Assembly (NCBI RefSeq): GCF_017308975.1
Contig: NZ_JADWPD010000004.1
Location: 193,901 to 257,900 of the forward strand
DNA: 64,000 bases
Reading direction: 5' to 3'
Source of the DNA: Amycolatopsis sp. MtRt-6
GTDB lineage: Bacteria > Actinomycetota > Actinomycetes > Mycobacteriales > Pseudonocardiaceae
Below the pieces are notes generated by a model, which was given only the letters and a program-made list of their open reading frames with translations, searched no databases and had not been told where the DNA came from. Positions 45,742 to 53,490 of the stretch are shown in pieces. The stretch's first letter is position 1. Each line of letters opens with the position of its first letter. Both the position numbers and the translations under genes were made by a program.

Positions 45742-46721
45742 CCCGCCGGCGGGGCCGTCGTGGCGCGGACGATCAGGTGGGTGTCCAGCACCTGCGTCGT
45801 GTGCTCGTCGGCCTCGCCGTCCAGCAGGCCGAGCAGGATCGTCACCGCCGCGCGGCCCGCCGCCTCCGTGGGCATCGCGATCGTCGTCAGCGGGGGCGCC
45901 GAGATCGCCGCGAAGACCAGGTCGTCGAAGCCCACCAGGCTGATCTCCTCCGGGACCGGCACCCCCCGTGCGTTCAAGCGTGCCAGCGCGCCGAAGGCGA
46001 CCAGGTCGTTGTAGGCGACGATCGCCGTCACGTCCGCCGCGAGGGCGAGGTCCGCGCCCTGGAGACCGCCCTCGAACACCGGCGGGAACGGGCCGAACTC
46101 GACCACGTCCGTGCCGTGCTTCCGCGCGGTCTCCGCCAGGCCCAGCTTGCGGGCGTGGTTCGCCCACGACGTCCGCGGCCCGCCCAGGTAGGCGCAGCGG
46201 CGGTGGCCGAGTGCGGCCAGGTGCTCGATCGCCTGGCGCATCCCGTCCGCGGCGTCCATCACGATCGACGGGATCCCGGCCACCTCCCGGTTGAGCAGCA
46301 CCAGCGTCGTCTGCCCGGCGAGCGCGCGCAGCTGGTCGTCGGTCATGCTCGGGCTGCACAGCACGACGCCGTCGACCTGCTTGGCCATCCGGCGGACGAG
46401 GTTCTGCTCGGTCGCCGGGTCCTCGTCGCTGTTGGCGAACAGCACCGCGATGTCGTCCTGCCGGGCGCGGGCCTGGACGCCGTTGAGCACGCCGGTGAAG
46501 AACGGGTTGCCCAGGTCCGAGACCACGATCCCGATGTGCCCGGTGCGGACCGCGGGCCCCGGCTGCGGTGTGCCGGCCGCGTGGTAGCCCAGCTCGTGCG
46601 CCGCGGCCAGCACCCGGGTGCGGGTCTGCTGCCGGACCAGGTCCGGGGAGGTGAACGCCCGCGAGACGGTCGAGATCGACACGTTGGCCCGGCGGGCGAC
46701 GTCGTGAATCGTCACGGTCAC
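45738..46721 (-). CDS. LacI family transcriptional repressor
   Basis: A 327-residue LacI/GalR regulator with helix-turn-helix TIHDVARRANVSISTVSRAF at residues 4-23 and a sugar-binding effector domain (GHIGIVVSDLGNPFFTGVLN, LGHRRCAYLGGPRTSW, PEEISLVGFDD, PPLTTIAMPTEAAGRAA). It is more distant from the paralogues at 873 and 6877 and has a more classical N-terminus. Divergent from the oxidoreductase/ABC cluster at 47021-55649, it is the likely repressor of that cluster and of itself. Its own promoter (-35 at 46774-46779 on the minus strand) overlaps a GAGAGCGTTGTC site. Confidence 0.94.
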   Translation of the reverse strand: MTVTIHDVARRANVSISTVSRAFTSPDLVRQQTRTRVLAAAHELGYHAAGTPQPGPAVRTGHIGIVVSDLGNPFFTGVLNGVQARARQDDIAVLFANSDEDPATEQNLVRRMAKQVDGVVLCSPSMTDDQLRALAGQTTLVLLNREVAGIPSIVMDAADGMRQAIEHLAALGHRRCAYLGGPRTSWANHARKLGLAETARKHGTDVVEFGPFPPVFEGGLQGADLALAADVTAIVAYNDLVAFGALARLNARGVPVPEEISLVGFDDLVFAAISAPPLTTIAMPTEAAGRAAVTILLGLLDGEADEHTTQVLDTHLIVRATTAPPAG

Positions 46722-46750
46722 GGCTACTCCTCGGCAGGCTCCCCAGCAAC

Positions 46751-46779
46751 ATCATGGAAACGCCCGAGAGCGTTGTCAA
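46751..46779 (-). promoter_or_regulatory. Promoter of the 46721 LacI gene with overlapping operator
   Basis: On the minus strand TTGACA (46774-46779), 17-base spacer, CATGAT (46751-46756). GAGAGCGTTGTC (46766-46777) overlaps the -35, consistent with autorepression. Confidence 0.6.
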
Positions 46780-46831
46780 CAAATCCTGCAAACCGGCGGT
46801 CATGACTTGCAGTCGGCAGTGGTCTCTTCCA

Positions 46832-46843
46832 GTAAGCGCTATC
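46832..46843. promoter_or_regulatory. LacI-type operator GTAAGCGCTATC
   Basis: A dyad of the GAAAGCGCTTTC class in the middle of the 299-base divergent region 46722-47020. It could serve either direction; it lies 76 bases upstream of the rightward -35. Apart from this, the two promoters and the 46766 site, I see nothing else in that intergenic stretch. Confidence 0.55.
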
Positions 46844-46907
46844 TCGAAACGCACGCGGCCATTCGGAGTACCGCGGCTTCGACGATTTCGACCGAGGCTC
46901 CTGATCA

Positions 46908-46937
46908 TTGACACGTTTGTCGCGCACACCCTACGGT
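46908..46937 (+). promoter_or_regulatory. Promoter upstream of the Gfo/Idh gene at 47021
   Basis: TTGACA (46908-46913), 18-base spacer, TACGGT (46932-46937). Same architecture as the promoter at 48353. Confidence 0.55.
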
Positions 46938-47020
46938 GGCGACCGGAAGTTTCTCCCGAAAGCCTGACCCATTCGTCAGTTCCGCGCGGGCACCCACCGG
47001 GCCCCGCCGATCGGAGATCC

Positions 47021-48217
47021 ATGTCGGGGAGCCGGAGCCGCACCGTGGCGGACCCGCCGAGGCTGGCGGTCGTCGGCACGTCCGGCTACGCGTTCAGCTA
47101 CCTGCACCGCGCGCGGATCCTGCACGACGAAGGCCTGGTCCGGTTCGCCGGCATGGCCGACATCCGGCCGCCGTCGGCCGCCGCGAGCGCGCTGCTCCCG
47201 CCGGGTGGTACCGCGCACGCGGGCGTCGACGACCTGCTCCGCCGCTGCCGCCCGGACATCACGGTGGTCGCCACCCCGCCGCACGCGCACGTCCGGACCG
47301 GCGCCGCGGTGCTGCGCGCGGGCAGCGACCTGCTGCTGGAGACCCCGCCGGTCCTGGACCTCGACGGCTTCACCACGCTTACGCGGCTGGCCGCGGAAAC
47401 CGGAGCGGCCTGCCAGACCGGGTTCCAGAGCTTCGGCTCCCCGGTGCTGCCCGTCCTCCGTGCCGCGATCGCCGCCGGGAAGCTCGGCACCGTGGCCGGC
47501 GTCGGCGCGGCCGGCGCGTGGATCCGCACCGACGCCTACTACCGCCGCAACCCGTGGGCCGGCCGCCGTTGGCTCGACGGCGAGGCCGTCGTCGACGGCG
47601 CCCTGACCAACCCCTTTTCCCACGCCGTGGCCACCGCCCTGCTGGTCGGCGGGGTCGCCGGGCGCGACCCGGCGGAGATCGCCCTCGAGCTCTACGGCAC
47701 CCGCGACATCGAGGCCGACGACACCGCGTGCCTGCGGATCCGGTTCGGCGACGGGCCTGAGATCGTCGTCGCGGCCTCGCTGTGTGCCGAACAGGACCAC
47801 GAGCCCTACGTCGTGGTGCACGGCGAGCGGGCGCGCGCCAAGTTCTGGTACAAGAGCCACCGCCTCGAGATCGACGACGAGCGGTTCCACCTCGGTGAAC
47901 CGGCCGACCTGCTGCGCAACCTGATCGCCCACCACCTCGACCCGGACGGCGTGCCGTTGCTCGCGCCGCTGTCCGGGACCCGGGCGTTCGCCTCGGTCGT
48001 CGAAGCGGTGCGGGACGCGCCGTCGCCGTCGCGGATCCCGGCGGGCTGGATCCGCACGGTCGGCGAAGGGGCGAGCCGGCACCCGGTCGTGCGCGGGATC
48101 GGCGAAGAGGTCGCCGTCGCCGCGGACCGGCTGGCGTTGTTCTCCGAGATCGGCGTCCCGTGGGCGAGTGCCGCGCGACGGCGAGCGGGCGGCCCGGCCG
48201 CCGAACGCACCGGCTGA
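47021..48217 (+). CDS. Gfo/Idh/MocA-family oxidoreductase (1)
   Basis: A 398-residue NAD(P)-linked sugar or cyclitol dehydrogenase-like protein. The Rossmann start is LAVVGTSGYAFSYLHRARIL, with Ser and Tyr-Ala in the glycine turn rather than a classic GxGxxG. Then VVATPPHAHVRTGAAVL, and LLLETPPVLDLD in place of the usual E-K-P, so the catalytic lysine of the EKP motif is absent (ETPP). The C-terminal domain has DGALTNPFSHAVATALL. It is clearly a paralogue of 52354 (shared CQTGFQSFGS, AGAWIR, DIExDDTAC). Loss of the EKP lysine makes its activity doubtful. Start ATG 47021 follows CGGAGATCC. Confidence 0.88.
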   Translation: MSGSRSRTVADPPRLAVVGTSGYAFSYLHRARILHDEGLVRFAGMADIRPPSAAASALLPPGGTAHAGVDDLLRRCRPDITVVATPPHAHVRTGAAVLRAGSDLLLETPPVLDLDGFTTLTRLAAETGAACQTGFQSFGSPVLPVLRAAIAAGKLGTVAGVGAAGAWIRTDAYYRRNPWAGRRWLDGEAVVDGALTNPFSHAVATALLVGGVAGRDPAEIALELYGTRDIEADDTACLRIRFGDGPEIVVAASLCAEQDHEPYVVVHGERARAKFWYKSHRLEIDDERFHLGEPADLLRNLIAHHLDPDGVPLLAPLSGTRAFASVVEAVRDAPSPSRIPAGWIRTVGEGASRHPVVRGIGEEVAVAADRLALFSEIGVPWASAARRRAGGPAAERTG

Positions 48218-48267
48218 GCCGAGCCGGTGCTCCTCGCGCTGACGGCCCGGCCATCGACCCGGTTCCG

Positions 48268-48279
48268 GTAAGCGCTTTC
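48268..48279. promoter_or_regulatory. LacI-type operator GTAAGCGCTTTC
   Basis: Dyad of the GAAAGCGCTTTC class, 74 bases upstream of the -35 of the ABC transporter promoter. With the site at 48392 it could allow looping or cooperative repression. Confidence 0.55.
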
Positions 48280-48352
48280 TCAGCCTGCCCTCGTTCAGCC
48301 CGCTGAATGCCAAAACCGTTGCTGCACAAGGGCTATTCTTCCGAATTGGTCG

Positions 48353-48403
48353 TTGACACCGGCGCGGGGCCCTGCCTACCGTGAGCGCGCTGACAGCGTT
48401 TTC
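48353..48403 (+). promoter_or_regulatory. ABC-operon promoter with operator at +1
   Basis: TTGACA (48353-48358), 18-base spacer, TACCGT (48377-48382). GACAGCGTTTTC (48392-48403) begins ten bases after the -10, covering the start region, the same spacing as at 57058-57108. Confidence 0.6.
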
Positions 48404-48451
48404 AGGCAGTTTTTCAGAAAGAATGCTGACCGGCTGAGGACGGAGAGTTCG

Positions 48452-49747
48452 ATGGGGCGGACAACTGTGCGTGGAACCAGACGGGGTGTCGTCGCGCTGG
48501 CCGTGGTGGTCCCGTTGCTGCTGACCGGGGTGGCCGCCTGCGGCTCGGACTCCGGTGGTGGCGGCGGCGACGTGACCATCAACTTCGTGTGGTGGGGCAG
48601 TGAAGGGCGGGCGAACCTCACGAAGAAGGCCGTCGAGCTCTTCCAGCAGAAGAACCCGAACATCAAGGTGCAGACGTCGTTCTCGGCGTACGCGGCCTAC
48701 TGGGAGAAGCTGGCGACGCAGACGGCCGGGGGCAAGCCGCCGGACGTGCTCAACGTCGACAGCCGCTACCTGGCCGAATACGGCGGCCGCAACGTCCTGG
48801 CCGACCTGAACTCCGGCGCGGGCAAGGCGATCTCGCTCGCCGACGTCAACCCGGAGCTGGCGGCCACCGGCGTCTACCAGGGCAAGCGGTACGCGGTGCC
48901 GTGGGCACAGAACACGCCCGCGATGATCTACGACCCCGCTGCGTACACGGCGGCCGGCGCCGACCCGGCGAAGGGCATGACCTGGGATCAGTACGCCGAG
49001 GCGGCGCAGAAGGTCAGCTCGACGGGTGGCCAGACGCGCGGGGTGACCGACTTCGGCATCCTCGACACGACGCTGGAGATCTGGCTGCGCCAGCAGGGCA
49101 AGCAGTTCTACACCCCCGAGGGCAAGCTCGGCTTCACCGGCGACGACCTGCACCGCTACTGGGAGCTGGCGAGCAGGTTCCGGGACACGAAGGCCGCCTC
49201 GCCCGCCGACGTCACGGCGTCCTACAACACCTCGCCCGAGCAGTCCCCGCTGGGCAAGAAGCTGACCAGCTCGGAGTTCGCCTACGACAACCTGCTGCCG
49301 GCGTACCAGAAGGCGAACGGCAAGCCGCTGAACGTGGCGCCGTACCCGAGCGGCGCGAACGGCGACACCGGGCAGTACCGGCGGCCGTCGATGTTCCTGG
49401 CCGTCTCCTCACGCAGCCAGCAGCAGGAGGCGGCGGCGAAGCTCGTCGACTTCCTGGTCAACGACCCCGAGGTCGGCAAGATCGTCGGCACCGACCGCGG
49501 CCTCGCGCCGAACCTCAAGGTCCGCGCGCAGCTGGCGGCCGACGCCAAGGGCAACGACAAGACCCTCTACGACTACGAAGCCGCGCTCGAACCGAAGCTC
49601 GGGGCCGCGCCGCCGGTGCCGCCGAAGGGCGCGGGCGCGATCCAGAAGCTCCTCCAGCGCACGTACGAAGAGATCGCGTTCGGCCGGATGAGCATCGGCG
49701 ACGCCGTCAACCGGTTCATGACCGAAGCCCAGAAGGGACTGTCCTAG
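48452..49747 (+). CDS. Sugar ABC transporter substrate-binding lipoprotein (CUT1 type)
   Basis: A 431-residue extracellular solute-binding protein family 1 lipoprotein: long signal, lipobox GVAAC with Cys30, Gly/Ser linker, then INFVWWGSEGRANLTKKAVE, the PDVLNVDSRYLAEYGGRNVL hinge and VPWAQNTPAMIYDPAAY. CUT1 systems import oligosaccharides. The substrate is not readable from sequence; neighbouring pectin genes and oxidoreductases suggest a pectin-derived oligosaccharide or a modified sugar. First gene of a long rightward operon reaching at least 55649. ATG 48452 has GGACGGAGAG before it. No ATPase gene is present in the cluster, so a shared MsiK-type ATPase is presumed. Confidence 0.92.
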   Translation: MGRTTVRGTRRGVVALAVVVPLLLTGVAACGSDSGGGGGDVTINFVWWGSEGRANLTKKAVELFQQKNPNIKVQTSFSAYAAYWEKLATQTAGGKPPDVLNVDSRYLAEYGGRNVLADLNSGAGKAISLADVNPELAATGVYQGKRYAVPWAQNTPAMIYDPAAYTAAGADPAKGMTWDQYAEAAQKVSSTGGQTRGVTDFGILDTTLEIWLRQQGKQFYTPEGKLGFTGDDLHRYWELASRFRDTKAASPADVTASYNTSPEQSPLGKKLTSSEFAYDNLLPAYQKANGKPLNVAPYPSGANGDTGQYRRPSMFLAVSSRSQQQEAAAKLVDFLVNDPEVGKIVGTDRGLAPNLKVRAQLAADAKGNDKTLYDYEAALEPKLGAAPPVPPKGAGAIQKLLQRTYEEIAFGRMSIGDAVNRFMTEAQKGLS

Positions 49748-49750
49748 CCG

Positions 49751-50725
49751 ATGACGACCCTGCGCACCCCGGACCCGCCGGTCGCGCCCACGGCGACCGC
49801 GCGCGTCCGGCGCCGGGACCGCCCGGCCGGGCGCCGCCGCAAGAGCCAGCCGGAGGCGTTCGCCTTCCTCACCCCGTGGTTGCTCGGCGCGGTGGCGCTG
49901 ACCGTCGGCCCGATGGTGGTCTCGCTGTACCTGTCGTTCACCGACTACGACATGTTCACGTCGCCGCAGTGGGTCGGCTTCGGCAACTTCACGCACATGT
50001 TCACCGGCGACGACCGCTACCTGCAGTCGGTCAAGGTCACGCTGATCTACGTGTTCGTGTCGGTGCCGTTGAAGCTGGCGGTGTCGCTGCTGGTGGCGAT
50101 GCTGCTCAACACCCGCCGCGGCGCCATCGGCTTCTACCGGGCGGCGTTCTACGCGCCTTCGCTGCTCGGCGCGAGCGTCGCGGCGGCACTGGTGTGGCGG
50201 GCGCTGTTCATGGGCGGCGGCCCGGTGAACGAGATCCTCGCGTTCTTCGGCTGGCACACGCCGAGCTGGGTCGACGACCCGCAGTTCAGCCTGGCCTCGA
50301 TCGTGCTGCTGGGCGTGTGGCAGTTCGGCGCGCCGATGGTGATCTTCCTGGCCGGCCTCAAGCAGATCCCGGCGGAGCTGCACGAGGCGGCCGCGATCGA
50401 CGGCGCGGGCGCGTTCCGCCGGTTCCGGCACATCACGCTGCCCATGCTGTCGCCGGTGATCTTCTTCAACCTGGTGATGGAGGCGATCCACGCGTTCCAG
50501 GCGTTCACCCCGGCGTTCGTCATCGGCGGCGGCCGCGGCGGCCCGGCCGACGCGGACCTGTTCTACACGCTCTACCTGTTCGAGGTCGGCTTCCAGGACT
50601 TCCGGATGGGCTACGCGTCGGCGATGGCGTGGGTGCTGCTGGTGGTCATCGCGATCGTGACGGCGATCGTGTTCCGGACCGCGAAGCTCTGGGTGTTCTA
50701 CGACGATGCGGAGGACCGGAAATGA
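49751..50725 (+). CDS. Sugar ABC transporter permease (MalF-like)
   Basis: A 324-residue CUT1 permease with a basic N-terminal tail and six helices (PWLLGAVALTVGPMVVSLYL first). The cytoplasmic EAA loop that contacts the ATPase is visible as ELHEAAAIDGAGAFRRFRHI. Three bases separate it from the binding-protein stop. Its own stop overlaps the next start (ATGA at 50722). Confidence 0.93.
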   Translation: MTTLRTPDPPVAPTATARVRRRDRPAGRRRKSQPEAFAFLTPWLLGAVALTVGPMVVSLYLSFTDYDMFTSPQWVGFGNFTHMFTGDDRYLQSVKVTLIYVFVSVPLKLAVSLLVAMLLNTRRGAIGFYRAAFYAPSLLGASVAAALVWRALFMGGGPVNEILAFFGWHTPSWVDDPQFSLASIVLLGVWQFGAPMVIFLAGLKQIPAELHEAAAIDGAGAFRRFRHITLPMLSPVIFFNLVMEAIHAFQAFTPAFVIGGGRGGPADADLFYTLYLFEVGFQDFRMGYASAMAWVLLVVIAIVTAIVFRTAKLWVFYDDAEDRK

Positions 50726-51567
50726 CGGTGCTGCCGCGGAGCGCCCGCTCGGTGGGCTGGCACGTGCTGTGCCTGGTCATCGTCGCCGTGGTGCTGTATC
50801 CGTTGGTGTGGCTGGCGTTCGCGTCGGTCAAGCCGCCGGACGAGATCCTGTCCCGGCTGGCGCTGCTGCCCACCCGGTTCGTCTTCGACGGCTACACGAA
50901 GGGCTGGGAAGGGGCGGCGGGCGTCGGGTTCGGCCGCTTCTTCCTGAACTCGTTCCTGGTGGCCGGGCTGTCGGTGGCGGCGAACGTGCTGTCGTGCTCG
51001 CTGGCGGCGTTCGCCTTCGCCCGGCTGAAGTTCCGGTTCCGCGGCGTGCTGTTCGCGTTCATGATCACGACGCTGATGCTGCCGTACCACGTCACGCTGA
51101 TCCCGCAGTACGTGATCTTCCAGCAGGCGGGCCTGGTCAACACGTTCGTGCCGCTGATCCTGCCGAAGCTGCTGGCCACCGAGGCGTTCTTCGTGTTCCT
51201 GATCGTCCAGTTCATGCGCGGCATCCCCCGCGAGCTCGACGAGGCGGCGATCATCGACGGTTGTTCGGTGTACCGCACGTTCTGGCACGTGGTGCTGCCG
51301 CTGTCGAAACCGGCGCTGGTGACGACGTCGATCTTCACGTTCATCTGGACGTGGAACGACTTCTTCACGCAGATGGTGTACCTGAACGACACGGAGAAGT
51401 TCACCGTGCCGCTCGGGTTGCGGTTGTTCGTGGACACCAGCAGCGAGTCGAACTTCGGCGCGATGTTCGCGATGTCGGCGCTCGCGCTGGTTCCGATCGT
51501 GCTGTTCTTCCTCGCCTTCCAGCGCCTGCTGGTCGAAGGCGTCAGCACCAGCGGCCTGAAGGGGTGA
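50722..51567 (+). CDS. Sugar ABC transporter permease (MalG-like)
   Basis: A 281-residue CUT1 permease of the MalG type: six helices, EAA loop ELDEAAIIDGCSVYRTFWHV and the family's C-terminal LVEGVSTSGLKG. Forms a heterodimer with the product of 49751. ATG overlaps the preceding stop, and the next gene starts after four bases. Confidence 0.93.
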   Translation: MTVLPRSARSVGWHVLCLVIVAVVLYPLVWLAFASVKPPDEILSRLALLPTRFVFDGYTKGWEGAAGVGFGRFFLNSFLVAGLSVAANVLSCSLAAFAFARLKFRFRGVLFAFMITTLMLPYHVTLIPQYVIFQQAGLVNTFVPLILPKLLATEAFFVFLIVQFMRGIPRELDEAAIIDGCSVYRTFWHVVLPLSKPALVTTSIFTFIWTWNDFFTQMVYLNDTEKFTVPLGLRLFVDTSSESNFGAMFAMSALALVPIVLFFLAFQRLLVEGVSTSGLKG

Positions 51568-51571
51568 AGGA

Positions 51572-52357
51572 ATGCGAACGCTGAAGCGATCAACAGAGTG
51601 GCGAACCGGGCTGGCCGGCTTTTCGGACTGCCTGCTGGCGGGCCTGCTGGTCGCGCTCGCCTCGATCCCGGTGGTGACGGCGGCCCCGGCGTTCGCGGCG
51701 GGCTGCCGGATCCTGGACCGGTCCCGGCACGACGTGGGAGGTCCACTGTGGACGACGTTCTGGGCCGACTTCCGCTCGGCGGCCCGGGGCGGAGTGGGCT
51801 TCGGGCTGGCGTGTCTGGTGGCGGTGGCGCTGTTCGCGGTGGACCTGGCGGTGGTGACCTCGATGCCGGGGGCGGGGGTGCTGCGGCCGGCGCTGTGGGT
51901 GCTGGCGGTGGCCGGTGTCGTCGTGGCGGCGCGGACCTGCGAGCTGGTGGCCACCGGCGCCCCGGCCGGGCAGCGGTGGGGTGGCGGGGCGCCGGCCAGG
52001 ATCTCGCCCGCCCCGGCGGCAGGCGGCGCCGCTGGGCCGCGGTGGGGTGGCACCTCGCCCACCCCGGCGGTGAGCGGCGCCGCCGGGCGATGGCCGGGCG
52101 GCGGCCCGGCCGCGAGCTCGTCGCCCACTCTGCGCGGGCAGCGCGCCGCGGGTGGCGGGGCGGCGGCCGGCACCCCGGCCTGGCGCCGGGCGTTCGTCGC
52201 CGCCGCGCGGGAGACCGCCGCCGATCCCAAGAACGGCCTGCTGCTCGCCGCCGCCGTCGGCATCGCCGTGCTGCTCGTCTGGATGCTGCCGATCCTCGCC
52301 CTCGTCGTGGCCGGGCCCCTGGCCCTGGCCGCGGTCGCGACCGGCGGCCGCCGATGA
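51572..52357 (+). CDS. YesL/DUF624-like membrane protein with low-complexity insertion
   Basis: A 261-residue membrane protein. The first half has two helix pairs beginning FSDCLLAGLLVALASIPVVT and the WADFRSAARGGVGFGLA segment, recalling YesL/DUF624 proteins that accompany CUT1 sugar operons in Bacillus and actinomycetes. Residues about 130-195 are a Gly/Ala/Pro/Trp-rich low-complexity stretch with imperfect repeats such as GQRWGGGAPA, GPRWGGTSPT and GRWPGGGPA. A last helix pair (LLLAAAVGIAVLLVWMLPIL) follows. The insertion is not typical of the family and probably arose by local DNA repeat expansion. Function unknown. The stop overlaps the next ATG by four bases. Confidence 0.7.
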   Translation: MRTLKRSTEWRTGLAGFSDCLLAGLLVALASIPVVTAAPAFAAGCRILDRSRHDVGGPLWTTFWADFRSAARGGVGFGLACLVAVALFAVDLAVVTSMPGAGVLRPALWVLAVAGVVVAARTCELVATGAPAGQRWGGGAPARISPAPAAGGAAGPRWGGTSPTPAVSGAAGRWPGGGPAASSSPTLRGQRAAGGGAAAGTPAWRRAFVAAARETAADPKNGLLLAAAVGIAVLLVWMLPILALVVAGPLALAAVATGGRR

Positions 52358-53478
52358 CGCCGGAGGTCGTCGTCTTCGGCATGGCCGGCTATGCGGCCCA
52401 GCACCTGCGCCGGGCCCGTGCCCTGCACGACCGCGGCGAACTCGTCCTCGCCGGGGCCTGCGACATCCGCGAACCCTCCGAAGAAGCCCGTGCCCTGCTG
52501 CCCGAAGGCGCGGTCGTCACCCGGGACGCGGCCGAACTGCTCGCCCGCACCACCCCGGACATCGCCGTCGTGGCGACCCCGCCGCACACCCACCTGCCCC
52601 TGGCGAAGCTCGCGCTCGCCGCCGGGTGTCACCTGCTCGTCGAGAAACCGCCCGTGCTCGACCTCGCGGCCTTCGCCGAACTCACCGAGCTGGCCCGTGG
52701 CCGCGCCTGCCAGACCGGCTTCCAGAGCTTCGGCTCCGCCGCCGTCCCCGTGGTGCGAAGAGCCATCGCGAACGGTGAGATCGGCACGGTCACCGGCATC
52801 GCCGCCGCCGGGGCGTGGATCCGGCGGGACCGGTACTTCGCGCGCGCCACGTGGGCGGGCCGCCGCCGGGTCGGCGGGCAGCCGGTCGTGGACGGCTCAC
52901 TGACCAACCCGTTCGCCCACGCCGTGGCGACCGCCCTGCTCGTCAACGGCACCGCCGAGGTCCTGCCCGAGCGGACCGCCGTCGAGCTGTACCGGGCCCG
53001 GGACATCGAATCGGACGACACCGCCTGCGCGCGGCTGAGCTTCGCCGGGGCGCCGGACGTCGTCGTCGCCGCCACGCTCGACGCCGAAGCCGACCACGAG
53101 CCGTACGTGCTGGTCCACGGCACCGAAGGCCGCATCCGCTGGCACTACAAGACCGACCTGGTCACCATCGGCGGCGAACAGCGCGAGGTCGCGCAGCCGC
53201 GCGACCTGCTGGCCAACCTCGTCGCGCACCTGCGCGACGGCGAACCGCTGCTGGCCCCGCTGGCCGCGACCCGTGCCTTCACCGCGCTGGTGGAGACCGT
53301 CCGCGACGCGCCCGAACCCCTGCCACTGCCGGCCGAGTGGGTCCACGCCGTGGACAGCGGGCCCGACCGGCACTTCGTCGTGCCCGGCGTCGACCGCGAC
53401 GTCGACACCGCGGCCGAGCGGCTCGCGCTCTTCTCCGAACTCGCCCTGCCCTGGACCGGCGCCGCAACGCGCGCCTGA
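52354..53478 (+). CDS. Gfo/Idh/MocA-family oxidoreductase (2)
   Basis: A 374-residue protein with Rossmann start VVVFGMAGYAAQHLRRARAL, VVATPPHTHLPLAKLAL and an intact EKPPVLDL catalytic motif. The C-terminal domain contains PVVDGSLTNPFAHAVATALL. Closely related to 47021 but with the EKP lysine preserved, so this copy is the likelier active enzyme. ATG 52354 overlaps the preceding stop. Substrate is probably a sugar or derivative carried by the adjacent transporter (inference). Confidence 0.9.
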   Translation: MTPEVVVFGMAGYAAQHLRRARALHDRGELVLAGACDIREPSEEARALLPEGAVVTRDAAELLARTTPDIAVVATPPHTHLPLAKLALAAGCHLLVEKPPVLDLAAFAELTELARGRACQTGFQSFGSAAVPVVRRAIANGEIGTVTGIAAAGAWIRRDRYFARATWAGRRRVGGQPVVDGSLTNPFAHAVATALLVNGTAEVLPERTAVELYRARDIESDDTACARLSFAGAPDVVVAATLDAEADHEPYVLVHGTEGRIRWHYKTDLVTIGGEQREVAQPRDLLANLVAHLRDGEPLLAPLAATRAFTALVETVRDAPEPLPLPAEWVHAVDSGPDRHFVVPGVDRDVDTAAERLALFSELALPWTGAATRA

Positions 53479-53490
53479 ACGAGAGAGGTG

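Noticed and set aside
44287..47079. Open frame of about 930 codons on the minus strand
   Set aside because: Crosses the alditol oxidase antisense and the LacI gene out of frame; low-complexity composition without motifs.
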